Assembly (NCBI GenBank): GCA_030591195.1
Contig: JAUVBO010000303.1
Span: 1 to 5,378 of the forward strand
Source of the DNA: Pseudomonadota bacterium
GTDB taxonomy: Bacteria > Myxococcota > Polyangia > GCA-2747355 > JACKDQ01
DNA: 5,378 nt
Reading direction: 5' to 3'
In this document: one piece after another, positions 1 through 5,378 of the stretch
Numbering within the stretch: the first letter of the stretch is position 1
How the letters are laid out: each line of letters begins with the position of its first letter
The notes under the pieces: generated by a model
Told to the model about the DNA's origin: nothing
Database searches by the model: none
What the model saw: the letters and a program-made list of their open reading frames with translations, nothing else
Made by a program: the position numbers and the translations under genes

Positions 1-1578
1 ACCCAGAAGATGATGACCGACATGCTGCTCGAGGCCCGCGACGCGGGCCTGTACCGCGCCATCACGGACAACGGCGCCGGGGGCCTGAGCTCGTCGGTGG
101 GCGAGATGGCCGAGCTGGTCGGCGGTGCCGAGCTGCACCTCGATCGCGCCCCGTTGAAGTACGAGGGCCTCGTGCCCTGGGAGATCCTCGTCAGCGAGGC
201 CCAGGAGCGAATGACCCTCGCCGTGCCGCCGGACAGGCTCGACGCGCTGCTCGAGCTCGCGGAACGTCGCGAAGTCGAGGCGACACCCATCGGTCACTTT
301 CGCGCCAGCGGCCGGTTCGAGGTCTATCACGCGCAACGCGCGGTGGCCGACCTCGAGATGGCTTTCTTGCACGACGGCTGCCCCCAGCTGGAGCTCGAGG
401 CAACATGGACCGGCGCGCCCGAGCGCACCATGACGGACGCCGATCTTGCCATAGACAATTGTTCATTATTACTGACTGATATACTGCAACACTTCAACCT
501 TTGCTCAAAGGAAAGCAGGGTCCGTCAGTACGACCACGAGGTCAAGGGGCTGTCGGTGATCAAGCCCCTGGTCGGGGCCCACCGCGACGTGCCAGCGGAC
601 GCCACGGTGATGCGGGTGGCCCACGGCAGGGACCACGCCGTGGTGCTCAGCGAGGGCATTGCTCCGCGGCTGTCCGACATCGACGGCCGCGCCATGGGCG
701 CCTACGTCGTCGACCTCGCCGTGCGACGAACCATCGCCGGAGGCGGTCGCCTGGGCGCCATCGCCGGGCTCGACAACTTCTGCTGGCCAGACCCCGTGCA
801 GTCGGAGCAGACTCCCGACGGTCAGCGCAAGCTCGCGACTCTCGTCCGCTGCTGCCAGGCCCTGGCCGAGACCACCGAGGCGCTCGGCGTGCCCTTGATC
901 TCGGGCAAGGACAGCATGAAGAACGATGCCGTGCTGGGCGGGGTGAAGATCTCGATCCCGCCCACGCTGCTGCTGTCGACCATGGGCTGGATCGAGGACG
1001 CTCGACGAGCCCTCGACCTGACCATCCCCGGCCCCGACCACGCGATCTACCTCGTTGGCGAGACCGACGATGCCCTCGGCGGCTCGGAACTCTGTGCGCT
1101 GCTGGACCGGCGATCCAGCCGCCCGGTGGACGACGATCGGGCACCGCCGGTGGATCCGGCCCGCTCGCGTGCGCTCTGCGAGCTGGTCGAGCACGCCCAT
1201 CGCGCCGAGCTGCTCGCCGCGGCCCACGCGCCCCACCTGGGTGGCCTGGCGGTGGGGCTGGCCCACCTGTGCCTGGCGGCGGACCTCGGGCTCGAGATCG
1301 ACCTCGACGCCATTCCCACCGCCGGTGGATCCAGCGGCGGACCCGTGACCTGGCTCTTCGCCGAGAGCGCCATCCGGATGTTGGTAGCGATCCCCGAGGC
1401 GCGTGCGGCCGACTTCGAGCGACTGGCCGCCGGGCAGTCGGTACCCTGGGCGAAGATCGGAGCCACCGCTGCGGAGCACCGGCTCCGGGTGGTCGCCGGT
1501 GGCGAGCCAGTGATCGACCTCGAGGTGGGGTCCCTGCGGGCTGCCCACCGGGCTGAAGCAACGGAGGGTGCCCGATGA
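1..1578 (+). CDS. purL: Phosphoribosylformylglycinamidine synthase, synthetase subunit PurL (C-terminal part, 5' end outside window)
   Basis: This is the ATP-dependent synthetase part of FGAM synthase (EC 6.3.5.3), a cytosolic enzyme that converts FGAR to FGAM using ammonia supplied by PurQ. The frame is open from base 1, so the gene begins upstream and the ATG at position 10 is internal; 525 residues are visible. The order is: the end of the first AIRS/PurM-type C domain with the family signature DNGAGGLSSSVGEMAE (about residues 21-36); a linker holding NLCSKESRVRQYDHEVKG (about 166-183); the second AIRS N domain with GLDNFCWPDP and the SGKDSMKND loop; and the second AIRS C domain with LGGLAVGLAHL. 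The NxCSKE...RQYDHEV form suggests the large PurL type in which a PurS-like part is fused at the N-terminus, but that end is not visible. The gene overlaps purQ by ATGA, implying translational coupling. Bases 451-510 are strikingly AT-rich compared with the rest. Confidence 0.97.
   Translation, partial: TQKMMTDMLLEARDAGLYRAITDNGAGGLSSSVGEMAELVGGAELHLDRAPLKYEGLVPWEILVSEAQERMTLAVPPDRLDALLELAERREVEATPIGHFRASGRFEVYHAQRAVADLEMAFLHDGCPQLELEATWTGAPERTMTDADLAIDNCSLLLTDILQHFNLCSKESRVRQYDHEVKGLSVIKPLVGAHRDVPADATVMRVAHGRDHAVVLSEGIAPRLSDIDGRAMGAYVVDLAVRRTIAGGGRLGAIAGLDNFCWPDPVQSEQTPDGQRKLATLVRCCQALAETTEALGVPLISGKDSMKNDAVLGGVKISIPPTLLLSTMGWIEDARRALDLTIPGPDHAIYLVGETDDALGGSELCALLDRRSSRPVDDDRAPPVDPARSRALCELVEHAHRAELLAAAHAPHLGGLAVGLAHLCLAADLGLEIDLDAIPTAGGSSGGPVTWLFAESAIRMLVAIPEARAADFERLAAGQSVPWAKIGATAAEHRLRVVAGGEPVIDLEVGSLRAAHRAEATEGAR
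443..519 (+). other. AT-rich, rare-codon island inside purL
   Basis: Bases 451-510 contain 20 G or C out of 60 by hand count, in a gene that is otherwise very GC-rich. Over about 25 codons the gene uses ATA (451, 481), tandem TTA (466, 469), AAT, TGT, TCA, ACT, CAA, CTT, GAA and AGG, which are rare or absent in the surrounding genes. The encoded protein stays in frame and continues into the conserved NLCSKE motif, so this is not an obvious insertion or sequencing error. Origin and role are unknown; see findings. Confidence 0.75.
459..485 (+). promoter_or_regulatory. Possible intragenic sigma70-type promoter in purL
   Basis: An extended -10 match, TGATATACT, lies at 477-485 (TATACT at 480-485), with a weak -35-like TTGTTC at 459-464 and a short 15-base spacer. 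It sits in the AT-rich island and would drive the 3' part of purL and purQ. Random matches are expected in any AT-rich stretch, so this is only a candidate. Confidence 0.2.
1563..1570 (+). promoter_or_regulatory. Ribosome binding site of purQ
   Basis: GGAGGG at 1563-1568 lies 6 bases before the ATG at 1575, inside the last codons of purL. Its position fixes the purQ start at the ATGA overlap with the purL stop codon. Confidence 0.8.
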
Positions 1579-2357
1579 CCACCCGGGAAATCCGCGTCGT
1601 GATCCCGACCGGCTTCGGCATCAACTGCGAGGCAGAGACGGCCCAGGCCTTCACCCTCGCGGGCGCGAGGCCCCGACTGATCCACCTCAACGATCTGGTG
1701 ACTGATCCATCGGCCTTGGCCCACGCCAGCATCCTGGCGCTCGCCGGAGGGTTCTCATTTGGTGACCACCTCGGCGCCGGACGGGCCCTCGCCAACCGGC
1801 TGCGCTGCCGCCTGGCCGCGCACCTCGAGACGTTCATCGGCGACGGCGGGCTGGTGATCGGCATCTGCAATGGCTTCCAGACGATGGTCCGGCTCGGCCT
1901 GCTGCCAGGGGGCGGTGGCAAGCAAACCGCAACCCTGGGGCCCAACCGCCGCGGCCTGTTTCATGACGGCTGGGTCCGCCTGGCGTTCGATCGCCAGAGT
2001 CCTTGCGTCTTCACCCGGGGGCTGGAGGCGATGGACTTGCCGGTCCGACATGGGGAAGGACGGTTGCTGACCTTGCCTGCTGGCCGGGAGCTGATCGCCC
2101 GCGAGCACCTCGCGGCCTGCCGCTACGCCAACCCGAAGACGAACGAGCCCACCGACGTTTTCCCCCACGATCCCAACGGATCGGAGGACCAGATCGCCGG
2201 CCTCTGCGATCCATCGGGGCGACTCTTCGGCCTGATGCCCAACCCCGAGGCGTTCCTCTACCCCGAAAACCACCCCGACTGGCGACGTTCGGGCGCGCCG
2301 TCGCTCACCGGGCTGACGTTGTTCGAAAACGCAATCAGCGCCTGTCGCGGGCGGTGA
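1575..2357 (+). CDS. purQ: Phosphoribosylformylglycinamidine synthase, glutamine amidotransferase subunit PurQ
   Basis: This is the class I (triad) glutaminase of FGAM synthase. It hydrolyses glutamine and passes ammonia to PurL in the cytosol, and a separate 260-residue PurQ of this kind is normal for its type. Visible motifs in order are GFGINCEAETAQAF (13-26), the oxyanion-loop region GGFSFGDH (58-65), the nucleophile elbow GICNGFQ with the expected catalytic Cys98, LPVRHGEGRLL (155-165), and MPNPEAFLYPENHPDW near the C-terminus (221-236). The usual catalytic motif there is MPHPE; here the His position is Asn223 (codon AAC at 2241), while the triad Glu is kept as Glu225. The start is set by the ATGA overlap with purL and a good Shine-Dalgarno, which strongly suggests co-translation. 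All other family signatures are intact, so the identification is secure. Whether the His-to-Asn change is normal in this lineage, compensated, or damaging cannot be judged from the sequence alone. Confidence 0.96.
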   Translation: MTTREIRVVIPTGFGINCEAETAQAFTLAGARPRLIHLNDLVTDPSALAHASILALAGGFSFGDHLGAGRALANRLRCRLAAHLETFIGDGGLVIGICNGFQTMVRLGLLPGGGGKQTATLGPNRRGLFHDGWVRLAFDRQSPCVFTRGLEAMDLPVRHGEGRLLTLPAGRELIAREHLAACRYANPKTNEPTDVFPHDPNGSEDQIAGLCDPSGRLFGLMPNPEAFLYPENHPDWRRSGAPSLTGLTLFENAISACRGR

Positions 2358-2368
2358 ATCTCGCCGCA

Positions 2369-2405
2369 GGTCACCGGCGCCAGGCGCCGCTCCTTCGGGG
2401 TGACC
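2369..2405. repeat. GC-rich nested inverted repeat just after purQ
   Basis: The outer arms GGTCACC (2369-2375) and GGTGACC (2399-2405) are perfect complements. Inside is CGGCGCC-A-GGCGCCG (2375-2389), also a perfect dyad, able to form about 5 base pairs with a 3-base loop in RNA. A CCTTCGGG element (2392-2399) could form a competing short UUCG hairpin. No T-run follows on either strand, so it is not a classic intrinsic terminator. It could protect the 3' end of the pur transcript or be a protein-binding dyad. Confidence 0.45.
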
Positions 2406-2424
2406 AAAGGACATGCCGCGGAAC

Positions 2425-2438
2425 TGAAAGCTATTTCA
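2425..2438. repeat. Small AT-rich dyad TGAAA-GCTA-TTTCA
   Basis: Perfect 5-base arms surround a 4-base centre in the gene-free interval between purQ and the next gene. The size and AT content resemble a small operator half-site pair, but no regulator can be assigned and chance is quite possible. Confidence 0.25.
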
Positions 2439-2451
2439 AGGGGATGAGGAT

Positions 2452-2487
2452 CAAGAGCGGGATCAGGACCCCGTGGCCCCGCTTTTG
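2452..2487 (+). terminator. Candidate intrinsic terminator of the purL-purQ transcript
   Basis: CAAGAGCGGG (2452-2461) pairs with CCCGCTTTTG (2478-2487) over 10 positions including one G-U pair, with a 16-base loop. The stem core AGCGGG/CCCGCT is directly followed by TTTT (2483-2486) on the + strand. It lies 95 bases after the purQ stop, at the right place to end the pur operon before the next gene. The T-run is short and the loop is long, so efficiency is uncertain. Confidence 0.5.
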
Positions 2488-2488
2488 C

Positions 2489-2507
2489 GTATGACCAGAG
2501 CTCATAC
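2489..2507. repeat. Inverted repeat GTATGA-N7-TCATAC
   Basis: Perfect 6-base arms at 2489-2494 and 2502-2507 surround a 7-base centre, directly after the candidate terminator and about 120 bases before the next start codon. The spacing resembles a dimeric repressor operator or a weak RNA hairpin. No specific factor can be named. Confidence 0.35.
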
Positions 2508-2542
2508 ACAGGAGCTGGTTGGCCCACGATGCACGGCCACGC

Positions 2543-2571
2543 TGGCCGACGAAGAACCGCGATGCTATTGT
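2543..2571 (+). promoter_or_regulatory. Possible promoter for the winged-helix-like/membrane gene
   Basis: An extended -10-like TGCTATTGT lies at 2563-2571 (hexamer TATTGT at 2566-2571), with a poor -35-like TGGCCG at 2543-2548 and a 17-base spacer. It lies just under 60 bases before the ATG at 2630, downstream of the candidate pur terminator, which fits an independent transcript. The -35 match is weak. Confidence 0.3.
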
Positions 2572-2616
2572 CTCGCCATTCCGGCCAAACGCACCCATAG
2601 GGGCACCACGGCCCAA

Positions 2617-2622
2617 GAGGGG
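2617..2622 (+). promoter_or_regulatory. Ribosome binding site deciding the start at 2630
   Basis: GAGGGG (2617-2622) lies 7 bases before the ATG at 2630. It supports this start over an in-frame TTG at 2519, which has an AGGAG at 2510-2514 with only 4 bases between. The extra 37 residues from TTG would be Pro/Arg-rich and precede the folded domain, so the ATG is preferred. Confidence 0.7.
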
Positions 2623-2629
2623 AACCGAT

Positions 2630-3220
2630 ATGGACAAGCTTGAATTCGAGAAACAATTCCTCGTGCTGGTCAACAAGACCGACGTGGTGATCACTGCGCC
2701 CAACATCGCCTTCAATCTGAAGATCGGCATCGAGGAAGCGCAGGAGCACCTGCTGTCGCTCGAGCTCAACGGGATCCTCAGCCAGGCCAACGACCAGGGC
2801 GGCAACGCATATTACGTGATGCCCAACCGCCCCACGCCCGGCACCCAGCCGGCCCAACTCAGCGCGGCCGCCGGCGACGAGGGCGGCAACCGGCAGGCTC
2901 CCGGGGTCTACAACCCCGCGGACCTGCCCCCGGCGCCGATCTATTCCACGCCGGACAGCGCGCCGGCCCAGGGTCGAGCGGTCAACGGAATGGTGCTGAA
3001 CATCATCATCCCGGGCGTCGGCTCGCTGGTCGCCGGGCGGATGATCGGCCTGGCGATGCTGGGCCTGCTGCTCCTCGGCATCGTGCTGATCTTCGTGCTC
3101 CCGGGCTGGTCCAAGCTGCTCTGTGTGCTGCCGATCATCGGGTCGTGGATCTGGTCGATCATCGCCGGAGTAATGCTGCTCAACCAGAAGGAGGCAGGCC
3201 CGGGCATACCCGGCCGTTAG
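2630..3220 (+). CDS. Membrane-anchored protein with N-terminal winged-helix-like domain and C-terminal TM2-like segment
   Basis: I cannot assign a named family to this 196-residue protein, but its architecture is clear. Residues 1-65 read as a winged helix: a first helix (MDKLEFEKQFLVLVNK), a second (PNIAFNLKI), a likely recognition helix (IEEAQEHLLSLELNGIL) and a wing ending YYVMP. Residues 66-118 are a Pro/Ala/Gly-rich, probably disordered linker. Residues 119-184 are strongly hydrophobic with about three membrane segments (roughly 119-135, 138-158, 163-184). They include PGVGSLVAGRMIGLAMLGL, which resembles the PG-x-G...-x-G-R-x-x-G pattern of TM2-domain proteins. There is no signal peptide, so the N-terminal domain is probably cytoplasmic. 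The domain may bind DNA, as in one-component membrane regulators, or serve in protein contacts; the sequence does not decide. The gene is probably transcribed separately from purLQ and precedes a glycosyltransferase with a 197-base gap. Codon use and GC match its neighbours. Confidence 0.85.
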   Translation: MDKLEFEKQFLVLVNKTDVVITAPNIAFNLKIGIEEAQEHLLSLELNGILSQANDQGGNAYYVMPNRPTPGTQPAQLSAAAGDEGGNRQAPGVYNPADLPPAPIYSTPDSAPAQGRAVNGMVLNIIIPGVGSLVAGRMIGLAMLGLLLLGIVLIFVLPGWSKLLCVLPIIGSWIWSIIAGVMLLNQKEAGPGIPGR

Positions 3221-3266
3221 GCGCCCGCCCCGCCTCCACGACCCGCCCATGCCGCGCCGGTCGTTC

Positions 3267-3281
3267 GGCTTCGGCCTTCTT
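3267..3281 (+). terminator. Weak hairpin with UUCG loop and TTCTT tail
   Basis: GGC-TTCG-GCC (3267-3276) is followed by TTCTT (3277-3281), 46 bases after the stop of the preceding gene. The stem has only 3 base pairs, though the UUCG loop is stabilising. It is the only terminator-like structure I see between the two genes. Confidence 0.2.
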
Positions 3282-3284
3282 GGC

Positions 3285-3313
3285 TTGCACTCGCCCGTCA
3301 ACGCAGATAAAAG
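3285..3313 (+). promoter_or_regulatory. Possible sigma70-type promoter of the glycosyltransferase gene
   Basis: TTGCAC (3285-3290) and TAAAAG (3308-3313) are separated by 17 bases. A GATAAA at 3306-3311 is an alternative -10. This is a local AT-rich spot in a GC-rich spacer and would give a leader of roughly 95-100 bases before the ATG at 3418. The hexamers match the consensus at 3 of 6 and 4 of 6 positions. Confidence 0.35.
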
Positions 3314-3361
3314 TACCGTCGTTTGAATGGGAGCGGCGCGCCCCTCGGTTGCCGCTGCCGA

Positions 3362-3391
3362 CGCCAACGCGCCTTGGCGGCGACCAACGCG
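3362..3391 (+). repeat. Overlapping alternative hairpins in the glycosyltransferase leader
   Basis: CGCCAA (3362-3367) pairs with TTGGCG (3374-3379), and the TTGG at 3374-3377 can instead pair with CCAA at 3384-3387. The two CCAA copies are part of a direct repeat CCAACGCG (3365-3372 and 3384-3391). The two hairpins exclude each other, a switch-like layout, but stems this short arise by chance in GC-rich DNA. Confidence 0.25.
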
Positions 3392-3417
3392 ACGAACCAT
3401 AGTCTGTCCGTGAAGCG

Positions 3418-5378
3418 ATGGCCGACGAAGAGCAACAACGACCAGACCATCCCGAGGACGAAGATCGTCCCGAGGGCGAAACGCCGATCGAAGGCCCCTC
3501 TCCCCCCGAGACCGCCGATCCGCTGGACACCGACAATCCGCTGACCGCCGACAACCCGGTGGACGCCCTGGTCCGGGTCCAGATGGGCAAGACCGACTGG
3601 CGACACACCCTCGCGCTGATCCTGGTCTGCGCCGCGGTCTTCGTCCCGCAGATGGGTGTCTACGGGATGTTCGACCCGTGGGAGACCCACTACACCGAGG
3701 TGGCCCGTCAGTTCATGGTCCGCGGCGACTGGCTGTCGACCTACTGGCACAACGGCACCGGGCCAGAGGGCTGGGCCGAGACGCGCTTCTGGTCCAAGCC
3801 GGTGGGCAGCTTCTGGATGTCGGGGCTGAGCCTCAAGTTGTTCGGCTACGACGGCAGCACCCCCGGAGAGGTGATCGCCACGACCCAGATCGAGTGGGCG
3901 GTGCGCCTGCCGTTCTTCCTCTGCTCCCTGTTCGGCATCTTCTGCGTCTACCTGTTGTGCGCCCGACTGTTCAACCGACGGACCGGCCTGCTCGCCGGGG
4001 TGATCCTCTGCACCGCGCCGATGTACTTCATGATCGGCCGGCAGGCGATGACCGACATGCCCTACGTCGGGCTACTCAGCGGAGGGCTAGCGCTCTTCGC
4101 CCTGGCGATCTTCGGCCACCGCGAGGTGTTGCCGACGAAGAGCCTCAAGCTCGGTCGGTGGACGCTCACCTGGCCGCACCACCTCAGCTACTACCTCTTC
4201 CTCGCCGGCTTCATCGCCTTCATGGCGCTACAGCTGAGCGCGATCATGTCGCCGCTGCGCCGGGTGCCGATGCCGTTCAAGGTGGTCGGCAATCAGCTCA
4301 GCGCGGCGGTCGTGATGAGCGTCTACATCATCCTCGCCCTGGTGCTGGTCTGGATGTCGCGCAGGACGCGGACCAAGAACGAGGTCTACCTCTACACCTT
4401 CTACATGGTGGTTGGCATCGCGGGGCTGGCCAAGGGCCTGATCGGCGCCCTGGAGCCCGGGCTGGTGATCCTGCTCTACCTGCTGACCAGCCGCGAGTGG
4501 CGCCTGCTGGCCGACGTGGCCCTCGGTCGCGGCCTGCTGATCTCCTTCTGCATCTTCGCCCCCTGGTACCACGGCATGCTGCTGCGCCACGGCAAGGCCT
4601 TCTGGAACGAGTTCTTCGGCACCGAGCAGATCCGGCGGCTGACCATCGGCGAGCAGTCGCATGCCAAGGGAACCTTCGACTACTACGTCAACCAGATCGC
4701 CTACGGGCTGTTTCCCTGGGTCGCCTTCCTGCCCGCGGCGCTCGTCCGCGCCTTCAGCCTCGGCCAGAAGAAGCGGCAAGAGCGGACACCCGCGGACCGG
4801 GCGCGGCTGTTCATCTACGTCTGGTTCCTGGGCGCGATGATCCTGTTCACGATGACGATCACCAAGTACCACCACTACATCCTGCCGGCGATCCCGCCGG
4901 CAGCGATCGTCATCGCGCTCTTCCTCGACGATCTGCTGGCGCGGCGCGTGCGTGCGCTGCCGCTGCTGCTGCTCTCCTCCGGCGTGGTGCTGCTGCTGGT
5001 CTCGATCGACCTGGTCAAGCAACCGGCCCACTGGGTCTGGATGTTCACCTACCTCTACTCCGCGAACTGGGCCCAGGGCGTGCCCGGCTGGAAGCCGATC
5101 CTCTACTACGCCATGGCCTTCGCCGTGCCCTTGGCGCTGATGTTCGTACCGATTCACCGCGTCCGCCAGACGGCCGTGGCGCTCGCCGCGGCGGTCGCCA
5201 TCGGCGGCGGCGGCTGGGTGCTGAACTGGTACCTCGTCGGCTGTGCTCCCCACTGGAGCCAGAAGCGGGTGATCCAGACCTACTACAAGCAACGCAAGGG
5301 ACCCCAGGAGCAGCTCGTCGCCTGGCAGTTCAACTGGCGCGGCGAGACCTGGTATACCGCCGCCCAGGTGGTGGTCTC
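3418..5378 (+). CDS. GT39/ArnT-type polytopic membrane glycosyltransferase (3' end outside window)
   Basis: This likely uses a polyprenyl-phosphate-linked sugar as donor and transfers it to an envelope lipid, glycan or protein on the outer face of the inner membrane; the acceptor cannot be told from sequence. The frame is open for 653 residues and has no stop before the edge. An in-frame TAG at 3400-3402 makes the ATG at 3418 the first usable ATG, but no good Shine-Dalgarno precedes it. Residues 1-60 are an acidic, Pro-rich cytosolic tail. A first membrane helix (about 62-80) leads into FDPWETHYTEVARQFM, whose Asp86/Glu89 sit at the catalytic acidic motif of the GT39/GT-C family. WSKPVGSFWMSGLSLKLFG follows, matching the family's KP-x(4)-W segment. 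Later family landmarks are RLPFFLCSLFGI, RQAMTDMP (208-215), GLAKGLIGALEPGLVILLY, PWYHGMLLRHGKAFWNEFF, a GLFPWVAFLPAAL helix and TKYHHYILPAIPPAA. It is already longer than typical ArnT (about 550 residues), with extra hydrophobic segments around 250-320 and after 510. No sugar-nucleotide or carrier genes are visible nearby. Confidence 0.93.
   Translation, partial: MADEEQQRPDHPEDEDRPEGETPIEGPSPPETADPLDTDNPLTADNPVDALVRVQMGKTDWRHTLALILVCAAVFVPQMGVYGMFDPWETHYTEVARQFMVRGDWLSTYWHNGTGPEGWAETRFWSKPVGSFWMSGLSLKLFGYDGSTPGEVIATTQIEWAVRLPFFLCSLFGIFCVYLLCARLFNRRTGLLAGVILCTAPMYFMIGRQAMTDMPYVGLLSGGLALFALAIFGHREVLPTKSLKLGRWTLTWPHHLSYYLFLAGFIAFMALQLSAIMSPLRRVPMPFKVVGNQLSAAVVMSVYIILALVLVWMSRRTRTKNEVYLYTFYMVVGIAGLAKGLIGALEPGLVILLYLLTSREWRLLADVALGRGLLISFCIFAPWYHGMLLRHGKAFWNEFFGTEQIRRLTIGEQSHAKGTFDYYVNQIAYGLFPWVAFLPAALVRAFSLGQKKRQERTPADRARLFIYVWFLGAMILFTMTITKYHHYILPAIPPAAIVIALFLDDLLARRVRALPLLLLSSGVVLLLVSIDLVKQPAHWVWMFTYLYSANWAQGVPGWKPILYYAMAFAVPLALMFVPIHRVRQTAVALAAAVAIGGGGWVLNWYLVGCAPHWSQKRVIQTYYKQRKGPQEQLVAWQFNWRGETWYTAAQVVV
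3514..3567 (+). repeat. Three imperfect tandem 18-base units in the glycosyltransferase N-terminal tail
   Basis: Units at 3514-3531, 3532-3549 and 3550-3567 encode ADPLDT, DNPLTA and DNPVDA. The repeat keeps the reading frame and adds to an acidic, disordered cytosolic tail. It may vary in copy number between strains. Confidence 0.5.

Noticed and set aside
10..12. ATG at 10 as the true start of purL
   Set aside because: The frame is open to base 1 with matching family sequence (TQKMM...), and more than 400 residues of PurL would be missing. It is an internal Met.
501..1556. 351-codon + strand frame within purL
   Set aside because: An out-of-frame shadow of purL with extreme Arg/Gly/Pro content.
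505..1945. Long antisense open frames opposite purL (347 and 432 codons)
   Set aside because: They lie opposite a clear purL/purQ coding frame, have Arg/Pro/Gly-rich composition typical of antisense GC-rich shadows, and show no recognisable domain.
2003..2494. Open frame running from purQ through the gene-free interval
   Set aside because: An out-of-frame shadow of purQ; its tail simply runs through the hairpins and shows no domain or ribosome site.
2258..3400. 380-codon antisense frame covering the winged-helix-like/membrane gene
   Set aside because: Low-complexity Asp/Arg/Gln/His composition, and it opposes a gene with a good ribosome site and clear membrane segments.
3145..3402. 85-codon + strand frame across the spacer before the glycosyltransferase
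   Set aside because: It overlaps the end of the preceding gene out of frame, has no ribosome site, and has a shadow-like Arg/Pro composition.
3421..4143. 13-base repeat GCCGACGAAGAGC at 3421-3433 and 4131-4143, with an 11-base partial copy at 2545-2555
   Set aside because: Two copies are in-frame coding sequence made of common GC-rich codons, spacing is irregular, and there are no flanking features, so coincidence is the simplest reading.
4228..5292. 354-codon antisense frame within the glycosyltransferase
   Set aside because: Its Gln/His/Asp/Arg-rich sequence is the complement of Leu/Val-rich membrane codons, and the + strand frame has clear GT39 landmarks.

Overview
The window comes from a high-GC bacterial chromosome (about two thirds G+C by eye) with tightly packed, same-strand genes. 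The purL/purQ pair belongs to the variant in which PurL is a large protein with an internal 'NxCSKE...RQYDHEV' segment and PurQ is a separate protein of about 260 residues ending in an 'ENHPDW' tail. As far as I know this variant is common in delta-proteobacterial and myxobacteria-like lineages. That assignment is inference; no rRNA or other taxonomic marker is present.

Layout, all on the + strand: (1) 1-1578, the C-terminal part of purL, cut by the left edge; (2) 1575-2357, purQ, overlapping purL by ATGA; (3) 2358-2629, a gene-free interval with four successive inverted repeats, one a plausible terminator for the pur operon, then a possible promoter; (4) 2630-3220, a 196-residue protein with an N-terminal winged-helix-like domain, a Pro/Ala-rich linker and a C-terminal TM2-like membrane region; (5) 3221-3417, a spacer with a possible promoter; (6) 3418-5378, a GT39/ArnT-type polytopic membrane glycosyltransferase, still open at the right edge.

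PurL and PurQ together catalyse step four of de novo purine synthesis: PurQ releases ammonia from glutamine and PurL uses it with ATP to convert FGAR to FGAM. The two downstream genes are unrelated to purine synthesis. The membrane-anchored winged-helix-like protein has no function I can name, and the glycosyltransferase probably moves a sugar from a polyprenyl-phosphate carrier to an envelope acceptor.

I see no mobile element, CRISPR array, tRNA or rRNA, and no clear new multi-gene system. The points most worth a second look are a sharply AT-rich, rare-codon island inside purL, an Asn where PurQ normally has its catalytic His, the membrane-anchored winged-helix-like protein, and the run of dyads after purQ.
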